Assembly: GCA_023426365.1 (NCBI GenBank)
Contig: JAFAAW010000028.1
Span: forward strand, 1-57,519
Source of the DNA: Pseudomonadota bacterium
GTDB taxonomy: Bacteria; Pseudomonadota; Alphaproteobacteria; Rhodospirillales; Magnetospirillaceae
DNA: 57,519 nucleotides
Direction of reading: 5' to 3'
Shown: one piece after another, positions 9,826-16,038 of the stretch
Position numbering within the stretch: the stretch's first letter is position 1
Layout of the letters: every line of letters begins with the position of its first letter
Notes under the pieces: generated by a model
What the model was told of the DNA's origin: nothing
Databases searched by the model: none
Seen by the model: the letters and a program-made list of their open reading frames with translations, nothing else
Translations under genes and position numbers: made by a program

Positions 9826-9900
9826 GTGCGCGCCCGTCTTCGGGAACCGATGGGAAGGAAGGCGGAGGGCGCGCTAACCGCCGAAAAGGATTCATTGAGC

Positions 9901-10323
9901 ATGGCTACCGAACGCACCCTGTCGATCATCAAGCCGGACGCGACCCGCCGCAACCTCACCGGCAAGATCAATGCCCGCTTTGAAGAGGCCGGCCTGCGCA
10001 TCGTCGCCCAGAAGCGCGTCCGCCTGACCAAGGAGCAGGCCGAGGGCTTCTACGCCGTTCACCGCGAGCGCTCGTTCTTCCCCGAACTGGTCGCCTTCAT
10101 GACCTCCGGCCCGGTGGTCGTTCAGGTCCTCGAGGGTGAGGGTGCCGTCGCCAAGAACCGCGAGATCATGGGCGCCACCAACCCGGCCAACGCCGCCCCC
10201 GGCACCATCCGCGCCGACTTCGCCGAGTCGATCGAAGCCAACTCGGTCCACGGCTCGGATTCGCTGGAAAACGCGAACATCGAAGTGGCCTACTTCTTCT
10301 CGCAGTGCGAGATCGTCGGCTAA
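9901..10323 (+). CDS. ndk: Nucleoside diphosphate kinase
   Basis: The protein has 140 residues and starts MATERTLSIIKPDATRRNLT. It transfers the gamma phosphate from ATP to NDPs through a phospho-His. The active-site block NSVHGSDSLENANIEVAYFF contains the catalytic His (about 117). Other conserved blocks are RPFFPELV-like SFFPELVAFMTSGPVV and NREIMGATNPANAAPGTIR. The length is exactly that of bacterial enzymes. It is monocistronic: a promoter lies at 9758-9786 and a strong terminator starts 26 bp after the stop. Confidence 0.98.
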   Translation: MATERTLSIIKPDATRRNLTGKINARFEEAGLRIVAQKRVRLTKEQAEGFYAVHRERSFFPELVAFMTSGPVVVQVLEGEGAVAKNREIMGATNPANAAPGTIRADFAESIEANSVHGSDSLENANIEVAYFFSQCEIVG

Positions 10324-10348
10324 GCCTTTTCGAGGCTTTTCGAACGCA

Positions 10349-10382
10349 AACGCCCCCGGAGATCGCTCTCCGGGGGCGTTTT
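10349..10382 (+). terminator. Intrinsic terminator of ndk
   Basis: AACGCCCCCGGAGA (10349-10362), loop TCGC, TCTCCGGGGGCGTT (10367-10380) form a perfect 14-bp stem followed by TT. Because A residues precede it, it can also end the minus-strand transcript of the small gene at 10405-10590. Confidence 0.9.
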
Positions 10383-10404
10383 GCGTTTGGTGCTGGCCGG
10401 GCGG

Positions 10405-10590
10405 TCAAGAGCCGTGGCGGCGGTCGTGCTCCAGTGCTTCGCTGGCTTCGCAGCGGGCCACGGCGATCAGGTGGGCCAGCAGGTCCAGGCCCATGTCCCC
10501 CGCCTCGGCGGCCAGCGAGTCCAGGCATTGTTCGATACCGCGCAGCCGGCTATCGCGGCGCGCGGTGTTGGGAAACGGGATCACGGTCAT
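10405..10590 (-). CDS. Small hypothetical protein downstream of the LuxR gene
   Basis: The protein has 61 residues and starts MTVIPFPNTARRDSRLRGIE. A helical middle (QCLDSLAAEAGDMGLDLLAH) is followed by LIAVARCEASEALEHDRRHG. There is no membrane segment. A strong ribosome site (GGGGGAGGAAG) precedes ATG 10590, directly after a stable hairpin. It is co-oriented with the LuxR gene, 107 bp downstream of it, so it may be a partner or target. I do not recognise the family. Confidence 0.6.
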   Translation of the reverse strand: MTVIPFPNTARRDSRLRGIEQCLDSLAAEAGDMGLDLLAHLIAVARCEASEALEHDRRHGS

Positions 10591-10605
10591 CGGCTTTCTT
10601 CCTCC

Positions 10606-10639
10606 CCCGCCGACGCATTCGAATGCAGGCGTCGGCGGG
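10606..10639 (-). promoter_or_regulatory. 11-bp hairpin abutting the ribosome site of the small gene
   Basis: CCCGCCGACGC (10606-10616) and GCGTCGGCGGG (10629-10639) are perfect inverted arms. The 12-nt loop region carries most of the palindrome GCATTCGAATGC. On the minus strand the second arm runs straight into the GGAGGAAG ribosome site of the gene at 10405-10590, so folding could limit its translation. A terminator role for the LuxR gene is the alternative, but no U-run follows. Confidence 0.4.
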
Positions 10640-10666
10640 TATGGTACAGCGCGCTGCCTGCGGGCT

Positions 10667-10690
10667 GCCCCTGTCGGAAGTTACAGGGGC
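10667..10690 (-). terminator. Hairpin after the LuxR gene
   Basis: GCCCCTGT (10667-10674) and ACAGGGGC (10683-10690) are perfect 8-bp arms around an 8-nt loop, 8 bp beyond the LuxR stop codon. No U-run follows, so termination would be weak. Confidence 0.35.
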
Positions 10691-10697
10691 GCGGGCG

Positions 10698-11429
10698 TCA
10701 GGGGCGGATCAGGCCCAGGCTCAGGGCCGTGACCACCGCCTGGGTGCGGCTGGCGGCGCCCAGCTTTATCTTGGCGTTCTCTATATGAAAGGTGACGGTG
10801 CGCTCGGCCAGGTGCAGGATCTGGGCGATCTCCCATCCGGTTTTGCCCTTGGCGGTCCACAGCAGCACCTCCCGCTCGCGCGGGCTGAGGCGGGGGGCGG
10901 GGAGGGCGGCCGCGCTCAGGGCGCGTTCGCACCCCAGGTGGTAGTGCAGCGCCAGCAGGTGCAAGGCTTGGCGCCGTTGCATCCCCGTGCGGCCGAACAG
11001 CGCGCGATCCTCCACCACCAGGCTCATCATGGAAAAGCCGCCGCCGTGGATGGGCACGCAATAGCCGTCGCGCAGGCCGAACGCCGCCGCCTCATGGAAC
11101 AGGTGCCGGGCCTGCTCCCCATGGGCCGGCAGGGCCAGGGCGTCGCGCCAGCGAAACGGAATGGGCGAGCGCCGCGCTTCCAGGGGCACCGGGTCGATGC
11201 CCACATAGCCCTGCGCCAGGTAGCGGGTGGCCCATTCCTGCGGGTAATTGGTCTCCACGTGCAGGTGGCCCTGGGGCATGCGGGTGTTCGCATAGGCGAA
11301 GTGGCTGACGCCGTATTGTGCCGCGTGGTTCAGGAACACCCGTTCGCGGTGGTCGTGGGCCGGATTTCCGGCCAAATCCTGGGTCAGCAAATCCACCGGA
11401 TCGTGCAATGCACCCATGCGCCACCCCAT
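10698..11429 (-). CDS. LuxR-type autoinducer-binding regulator (LuxR solo)
   Basis: The protein has 243 residues. The N-terminal half (about 20-165) is an autoinducer-binding domain in which all six residues conserved in acyl-homoserine-lactone receptors can be placed: Trp66, Tyr70, Asp79, Pro80, Trp94 and Gly122 (EWATRYLAQGYVGIDP; FRW; DGYCVPIHG). The C-terminal HTH has the classic pattern LSPREREVLLWTAKGKTGWE, RTVTFHIENAKIKLG and QAVV. No luxI-type synthase is present in the window, so the protein answers to a signal made elsewhere. The start is ATG 11429; ATG 11417 is possible. It is divergent from an XRE regulator, with a palindrome between them, and lies 1.2 kb from the AT gene of the polyketide system. 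Confidence 0.92.
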   Translation of the reverse strand: MGWRMGALHDPVDLLTQDLAGNPAHDHRERVFLNHAAQYGVSHFAYANTRMPQGHLHVETNYPQEWATRYLAQGYVGIDPVPLEARRSPIPFRWRDALALPAHGEQARHLFHEAAAFGLRDGYCVPIHGGGFSMMSLVVEDRALFGRTGMQRRQALHLLALHYHLGCERALSAAALPAPRLSPREREVLLWTAKGKTGWEIAQILHLAERTVTFHIENAKIKLGAASRTQAVVTALSLGLIRP

Positions 11430-11445
11430 TTCACCCTACACATGC

Positions 11446-11458
11446 CTGCAAGATGCAG
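11446..11458. promoter_or_regulatory. Small palindrome between divergent regulator genes
   Basis: CTGCA-AGA-TGCAG lies 17 bp upstream of the LuxR start codon. It has the dyad form of a lux-type box but is shorter than the usual 18-20 bp, so it is only a candidate operator. Confidence 0.3.
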
Positions 11459-11596
11459 CTATTGTGGGTGGTGCCCCCCTCTCCCAAATCAAGACACTGG
11501 GTAACTGTGCGTTTCCCGCCGGAAGAGGTGTTTTCGGACGTCGATCATAAAGGCGCGCGTCCCCCCTGCGCGCCCGATTATCAGAGGTGATAACTT

Positions 11597-12088
11597 ATGT
11601 CCCAGGCCATTCGCAAGAGCACTGCCGGGGTTTCTCGCCGCGCCAGCCGGGGGCGCACCCCGTCGGGGCGCCCCAATCCCATCGATGTGCATGTGGGCGC
11701 CCGTGTCCGCCTGCGCCGCACCCTGCTTGGCATGAGCCAGGAAAAGCTGGGCGAGGCGCTGGGCCTGACCTTCCAGCAGGTGCAGAAGTACGAGCGCGGC
11801 GCCAACCGCATCGGGGCGTCGCGCCTTTACGACATGTCGCGCGTGCTTGACGTGCCGGTCAGCTATTTCTTCGAGGAAATGGAGGCCGAGACCATGGCCG
11901 CCAGCCCGCGCAACATGGTCCGCGCCACCGAGGACCCGCCGATTGCCGAGGAAGGCATGCTGATCCAGCGCGAGACGCTGGAACTGGTGCGCGCCTATTA
12001 TCGCATCCGCGATCCCGAGGTGCGGCGCCGGGTGCAGGATTTGGCCCACGTGCTGGGGCCGGCGACCGACCCCGCCGCCAAGGAATAG
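11597..12088 (+). CDS. XRE-family helix-turn-helix regulator
   Basis: The protein has 163 residues. After a basic N-terminus (KSTAGVSRRASRGRTPSGRP) comes an HTH_3 domain at about 30-90 (VGARVRLRRTLLGMSQEKLG, then QQVQKYERGANRIGASRLYD). A helical C-terminal part with ETLELVRAYYRIRDPEVRRR follows. This layout is common among cytosolic XRE regulators of alphaproteobacteria; the targets are unknown. ATG 11597 is preceded by AGAGGTGA at 8 bases. It is divergent from the LuxR gene. A dispersed repeat and an insertion remnant follow its stop. Confidence 0.9.
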   Translation: MSQAIRKSTAGVSRRASRGRTPSGRPNPIDVHVGARVRLRRTLLGMSQEKLGEALGLTFQQVQKYERGANRIGASRLYDMSRVLDVPVSYFFEEMEAETMAASPRNMVRATEDPPIAEEGMLIQRETLELVRAYYRIRDPEVRRRVQDLAHVLGPATDPAAKE

Positions 12089-12120
12089 CGCCCGCTAAGG
12101 AAAACACCCCCTGCCGCCAG

Positions 12121-12222
12121 GCCTGGAGCGGGGACCGCTCAATCTGGCGCACGGCCGCACGCCCCGCGAGGGCCAAACATAAAACCAGACCGTCCCGCGT
12201 CATGTTTGACGCTCGACGGTCT
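12121..12222 (+). repeat. Dispersed intergenic repeat, copy 3
   Basis: The blocks in order are CCTGGAGCGG, CCGCTCAATCTGGCGCAC, GGCCGCAC, GAGGGCCAAACATAAAACCA and GTTTGACGCTCGACGGTCT. It is the same family as 243-343 and 2957-3095. Its right end adjoins the inverted-repeat element at 12225. Confidence 0.75.
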
Positions 12223-12224
12223 AA

Positions 12225-12332
12225 ATGTGAAGTCTCAGGAGGTTGCCCACTCGGTCTGATCCGTGGAAGCTGAAGTTGCGACACTTTGGCTACTCAGGGG
12301 GACCGAATGGGCAACCTCCTGAGACTTCACAT
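12225..12332. mobile_element. 108-bp inverted-repeat element (MITE-like)
   Basis: The terminal arms 12225-12255 (ATGTGAAGTCTCAGG...) and 12302-12332 match at 30 of 31 positions as inverted repeats around a 46-bp centre without coding capacity. CTA occurs outside both ends, a possible short target duplication. It could be a MITE or a deletion derivative keeping only the two ends of an insertion sequence. Confidence 0.65.
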
Positions 12333-12590
12333 CTAGGCACGCCCGGCGCTCGCTCAATCCGAACAATTCCCGGACATGAGCGACGACGGTCCGCCTGGCG
12401 GCGGGCGTCACCATTTATCGAGGAAATCTCTTTCAAAACGGCGTTGTCGGGCATGGCTTCCGCCAGCAGCGTCTTCAGCCGGCCATTCTCGTCCTCCAGC
12501 GCCTTCAGACGCTTGGCTTCAGACATCTTCAGCCCGCCTTATTTGGCCTTCCGCTTGTAGAACGTCGCCTCGGAGACAGCGTGATGATGC
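12333..12590 (-). pseudogene. IS3-family transposase remnant (end of orfA, start of orfB)
   Basis: Minus-strand frames give the orfA end VSEATFYKRKAK, an in-frame TAA at 12539-12541 where the family has Tyr, then GGLK, MSEAKRLKALEDENGRLKTL and LAEAMPDNAVLKE. A second frame gives the typical orfB start VTPAARRTVVAHVRELFGLS followed by ERRAC, after which the 108-bp inverted-repeat element cuts it off. The 5' part of orfA and all the catalytic DDE region are absent. The remnant abuts the 3' end of the acyltransferase gene. Confidence 0.75.
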
Positions 12591-12599
12591 GGTCGCCGA

Positions 12600-13574
12600 T
12601 CACCGCCCCCAACCAGACAAGAGGGCGATTGCTTTGGCCAAGCGTTCGCCGTTGCCGCCGAAGGGGGACAGGATTGACAGGATGCGGGGAGCCGAGTGTG
12701 GCCCCAATTGTTGGCGAAGAAGTGCCGCCAGGGTCCCGGAAGGGCTGAGATCGACGTAGAGGGCGCCGCCCCTGTTCTCAATTGCCTGCACGGTCGTTCG
12801 CACGTCCATGGTCTGGCGCACGATGCGCCATCCCAAATCTGGATCGGCGGGGCCGACCGGGCCGCCAAGGCACGCCGACCACACCGGCCAGAACGAGCTT
12901 TCGCGCCGTTGCGTGCCGAAGGTTGCCCGCCAGGGGGCCTCAGCCGCGGCAATGAAGCGTGAATGAAAGGCAAAGGGGACCGGCAGGCGTTGGAACGGAA
13001 GATCGTTTTCGCGCAGCTCGCTTTCCACCGTCGCCAGGTCGCAGGCCAAGGTGGACAGCACGAAATGGCCGTCCGAGTTAATGCCTGCCACCTCGGTCTT
13101 TTGCGCCAATACGGACGAGCGTTGGTGCCAGGACGGCGCTCCCAGCACCGCCACCATGCCCCCCGGCGGGCAAGATTTGGCAAAAAGGGCGGGTTGGTCG
13201 GCGACGGCGGCCAAGCCGGCATCGAAGGGAATCATGCCGGCCACCACCTGGGCGGTGAATTCGCCCAGACTGACCCCAAACAGCATGTCGGGACGCAAAC
13301 CAAGCGCCGCGAGGAGTTTGGCCAGCGCGTATTGGACCAGGAAGATGGCGGGATGGCTGGCCTCGAGCCGATCAAACGGCTGGTCCGGGCGGACGGCGGC
13401 GCCATACACTTCGTCGAGTACCGAGAAACCCAGACGACGGCGGATCTGCGCGTCGCCGGTTTCCATCCAATGGCGGAAAACCGGCTGGCTTTCCAGTAAC
13501 TCGGCCCCCATGCGGTAATATTGCGATCCCTGACCGGCGAAGCAAAAGACCACGGGCAACGGCAAAGCGGACAC
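12600..13574 (-). CDS. Freestanding acyltransferase / acyl hydrolase of the trans-AT PKS
   Basis: The protein has 324 residues and a single acyltransferase domain. Visible are the oxyanion-site motif GQGSQ (14-18), nucleophile Ser102 in GVSLGE and catalytic His204 in FAFHS. Two readings are possible: a malonyl transferase that loads the AT-less modules, or a proofreading acyl hydrolase of the PedC type. The N-terminal pattern GQGSQYYRMGAELLESQPVF followed by RHWM resembles, from memory, the hydrolase clade. The start is GTG 13574 with only a weak AAGG upstream. It is 3.4 kb from the megasynthases, separated by unrelated genes. The 3' end touches an IS3 remnant, so its last residues (LLSGWGR) may be altered. 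Confidence 0.85.
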   Translation of the reverse strand: MSALPLPVVFCFAGQGSQYYRMGAELLESQPVFRHWMETGDAQIRRRLGFSVLDEVYGAAVRPDQPFDRLEASHPAIFLVQYALAKLLAALGLRPDMLFGVSLGEFTAQVVAGMIPFDAGLAAVADQPALFAKSCPPGGMVAVLGAPSWHQRSSVLAQKTEVAGINSDGHFVLSTLACDLATVESELRENDLPFQRLPVPFAFHSRFIAAAEAPWRATFGTQRRESSFWPVWSACLGGPVGPADPDLGWRIVRQTMDVRTTVQAIENRGGALYVDLSPSGTLAALLRQQLGPHSAPRILSILSPFGGNGERLAKAIALLSGWGR

Positions 13575-13653
13575 GGGAATGGGCCTTGTCTAAGCGTATC
13601 CGGCCACGCTAGCGCGGCCGCTGCCGTCTGGCAATGATTGAGCGATGAACTCG

Positions 13654-13669
13654 AGCGGGAAATCCCGCT
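13654..13669. promoter_or_regulatory. 7-bp inverted repeat upstream of the acyltransferase gene
   Basis: AGCGGGA-AA-TCCCGCT lies 80 bp upstream of the AT start and 133 bp upstream of the divergent DUF697 gene. It is a candidate operator in the shared promoter region, with no regulator assigned. Confidence 0.35.
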
Positions 13670-13801
13670 TCGGTATCATTCTTACTTTCTTTTATTGAAC
13701 GATGCAGGTAGGGTCTTGGCGTGTTAATGCGTCACGCCCTTGACACCGCCGAATTCCCCCTGCGCTTCGACTGGAACGCGGGGCGCAACTGGAGAATATC
13801 C

Positions 13802-14368
13802 ATGGCTGACCAGACCGCCGCTTCCGAAACTCCCGTTTCCGCTCCCGAAATCGCGCCGGCATCCGAAGCCGTCGGCCGCAGCCTGATCGCCGAAAGTCTG
13901 GTCAAGGATTACGTCATCGGTTCGGTGGCGGCGTCCATCGTGCCGGTGCCGTTGTTCGACATTGCGGCCGTGGTGGCCATCGAGCTTCGCATGATCCAGA
14001 AGTTGTCGGAGCTGTACGGCAAGCCCTTCTCGGAGGGCGTGGGCCGCAAGGTGATCGCTTCGCTGGCCGGCGGTGTGGTCGGTTATGGTGCCGGCATGGC
14101 GGTCGCGGTCAGCCTGACCAAGCTGATCCCCGGCGTCGGCTGGATGATGGGCATGGTGTCGTTGCCGGTGCTTTCGGGCGCCTCCACCTATGCAGTCGGT
14201 CGCGTCTTCATCAAGCATTACGAAGGTGGCGGCGACATCTTCGACCTCAGCACCGAGGCCATGCGCTCCTATTACAAGGAGCAGTTCGAAAAGGGCAAGG
14301 CGCTGGCCGCTAAGGTCAAGGGGGCAAAGCGCGCTTCCGCCGAAGAGGCGCCGGCCTCGGCCGCCTGA
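13802..14368 (+). CDS. DUF697 (YcjF-like) membrane-associated protein
   Basis: The protein has 188 residues. The core DUF697 pattern is clear: AESLVKDYVIGSVAASIVPV, PLFDIAAVVAIELRMIQKLS, a Gly-rich hydrophobic helix (IASLAGGVVGYGAGMAVAV), LTKLIPGVGWMMG and YAVGRVFIKHYEGGGDIFDL. Two or three membrane-associated helices are likely. The N-terminus is acidic and Ala/Pro-rich, the C-terminus Lys/Ala-rich. Function is unknown. ATG 13802 has GGAG 5-9 bases upstream. It is monocistronic with a strong terminator, and divergent from the AT gene. Confidence 0.85.
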   Translation: MADQTAASETPVSAPEIAPASEAVGRSLIAESLVKDYVIGSVAASIVPVPLFDIAAVVAIELRMIQKLSELYGKPFSEGVGRKVIASLAGGVVGYGAGMAVAVSLTKLIPGVGWMMGMVSLPVLSGASTYAVGRVFIKHYEGGGDIFDLSTEAMRSYYKEQFEKGKALAAKVKGAKRASAEEAPASAA

Positions 14369-14386
14369 TTCCTGTCGGTGAAATGC

Positions 14387-14418
14387 AAGCCGCCCTTCCC
14401 TGACGGGAAGGGCGGCTT
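14387..14418 (+). terminator. Intrinsic terminator of the DUF697 gene
   Basis: AAGCCGCCCTTCCC (14387-14400), loop TGAC, GGGAAGGGCGGCTT (14405-14418) form a perfect 14-bp stem, then TGTT. It begins 19 bp after the stop. It may also serve the minus-strand operon that ends at 14603; the 14419-14602 gap holds nothing else I can recognise. Confidence 0.9.
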
Positions 14419-14602
14419 TGTTATGGCTGCCGCGGATTGGCGTGCGGGCTTCTTCCCGGCAAAGTCACAGCTTTTCCGAAATCGCCGCGCCACGGGCTGC
14501 TTCGCGGCCAGCGGTCGAAGTCGCGGGCAGGCTTTTGTGGAAAGGTCGTCAGGTCATCGCACTGGGGAAGCCAGGGCACAAGACCGCGACCGATCCTTTG
14601 GT

Positions 14603-14791
14603 TCAGGAGCGGCGGGGAACGCGACGGTCGTCCGAGGCCAGCAACACAATGACGCCGACCACCGGGCTGAACAGGAACGAGATCAGGAAGTTGCCAAAAA
14701 AGCCGAAACGCTTGTGACGGCCCAGCAATCCGATCAGCCAGGCAGTGGCGACCCACAGGAACATCACGCCCGGGTGAAGGATGTAGATCAT
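14603..14791 (-). CDS. Small two-TM membrane protein, last gene of the SPFH operon
   Basis: The protein has 62 residues. Hydrophobic segments at about 5-23 (LHPGVMFLWVATAWLIGLLG) and 31-52 (FFGNFLISFLFSPVVGVIVL) are joined by a basic loop (RHKR), and the tail is DDRRVPRRS. Its ATG overlaps the stop of the upstream substrate-binding-protein gene (ATGA), so translation is probably coupled, which supports that it is real. No known family is recognised. Confidence 0.75.
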   Translation of the reverse strand: MIYILHPGVMFLWVATAWLIGLLGRHKRFGFFGNFLISFLFSPVVGVIVLLASDDRRVPRRS

Positions 14792-16038
14792 GGCAAGGAA
14801 CTCCTTTCGCGGGCAGTTGCCGTCGATGCCAGCGGTTTGCGATAGCTGGCAACAGTGCGGAAACGGGTGCCGTCGTGGCGGACGACATGGGCGCTGGTGT
14901 CGGCGATTCGGCCATGGGAGTCGAACACCACCGGTCCCGAGGCGCCAAGATAAGGCGCCTCGTATCGGATGATGCGCAAGGTGTCGGCGATGGCCTCGGG
15001 GCTGAGAGAGCCGGTGCGCCGCACCGCATAGGCCAGCACCCGGACCGCATCGTATCCCATGACGCCGATCAGCCCGGGCGGATGGCCGGTGGCCTTGAGG
15101 AAAGGCTCGGACAGCCGCAGCCCCTCGGGTGAGGTGGTCTCGCCATCGAAGATCGAGATGGCGACGACGTTATGCATGGCCTGCGGCCCGACCCATTCCT
15201 CGACCTGACGGGAGTACAGATATTCCGGTCCGATGATCGGCATTCGCAGGCCGAGCTGCCGGGCGCGGGAAATGAACTGGGCCGATTCCGACGTTGCCGA
15301 CGAGGTGACGAAGAAGGCATCCACCTCTGCGGGTTTGAACACGTCGTTGTCCATCAGGAACAACAGCAGATCATCAATGGATTTGCTGCTGGTGGTCAGC
15401 CGACCCCGATACAGCACGCTGCCGCCGCCCAGGGCGAACTGGCTGCGGAACTGGTCGGTGGTTTCGATGCCATAGCCGGAATTGTCCGACAGCACGACCA
15501 CCCTCCGAATGCCCTGCGACAGCGCCCAATGCGCCAGATGGGCGGCATTCTCGGCGTTGTTGGGCTGCATGGCGAAGGTCAGGTCCAAGCGGTGGTTGCT
15601 CAGCGACGTGGCGGTGGCGTGGGTTGCCAGGAACAGCTTGTTATAGCGGTCGTAGACCGCGCTGGCCGGCACCGCCGTGGCCGAGGAGCCGTGGCCGATC
15701 ACCGCCAGGACCGACGGGAGTTTGCCGATGGTCGTGGCTTGGCGCAGCGTCCGGGCCACCAACTTTTCCAGTTCGACCTTGTCGGTGTAGCTTTCCTCCT
15801 GAAACAGGCGGATCCCGACCGGACGGCCCAGCAGGCCGCCTTCGGCGTTGATTTGATCAATGGCGATCTGGGCGCCAGCCTGGAAGTCCTGGGCGTCTTC
15901 GTCGGGCGAATAGACGACGGCAATCTCGATCATGTGGTCTTGTGGCTGCTGGCGAGACTGCGCCAGCAACACTCCGCCCCCTACCGCCGCCAGGACGACG
16001 AGGGCAAGTGCGGCAAGTCCGAAGCGACGGGGGATCAG
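14788..16038 (-). CDS. Membrane-anchored periplasmic substrate-binding protein (branched-chain amino acid type)
   Basis: The Peripla_BP_6 fold is recognisable: IEIAVVYSPDEDAQDFQAGA, DQINAEGGLLGRPV, AVIGHGSSATAV, VVVLSDNSGYG, IIGPEYLYS and GVMGYDAVRVLAYAV. The only standard start (GTG 15972) would begin inside a hydrophobic segment. Reading further up, the frame continues LIPRRFGLAALALVVLAAVG, a perfect signal anchor. The only start with a ribosome site is CTG 16038 (GGAGG, 6-nt spacing), which overlaps the stop of the SPFH gene as CTGA. I therefore propose a rare CTG start, giving 416 residues. No permease or ATPase genes accompany it, so a sensing or accessory role is as likely as transport. 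Confidence 0.8.
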   Translation of the reverse strand: MIPRRFGLAALALVVLAAVGGGVLLAQSRQQPQDHMIEIAVVYSPDEDAQDFQAGAQIAIDQINAEGGLLGRPVGIRLFQEESYTDKVELEKLVARTLRQATTIGKLPSVLAVIGHGSSATAVPASAVYDRYNKLFLATHATATSLSNHRLDLTFAMQPNNAENAAHLAHWALSQGIRRVVVLSDNSGYGIETTDQFRSQFALGGGSVLYRGRLTTSSKSIDDLLLFLMDNDVFKPAEVDAFFVTSSATSESAQFISRARQLGLRMPIIGPEYLYSRQVEEWVGPQAMHNVVAISIFDGETTSPEGLRLSEPFLKATGHPPGLIGVMGYDAVRVLAYAVRRTGSLSPEAIADTLRIIRYEAPYLGASGPVVFDSHGRIADTSAHVVRHDGTRFRTVASYRKPLASTATARERSSLP

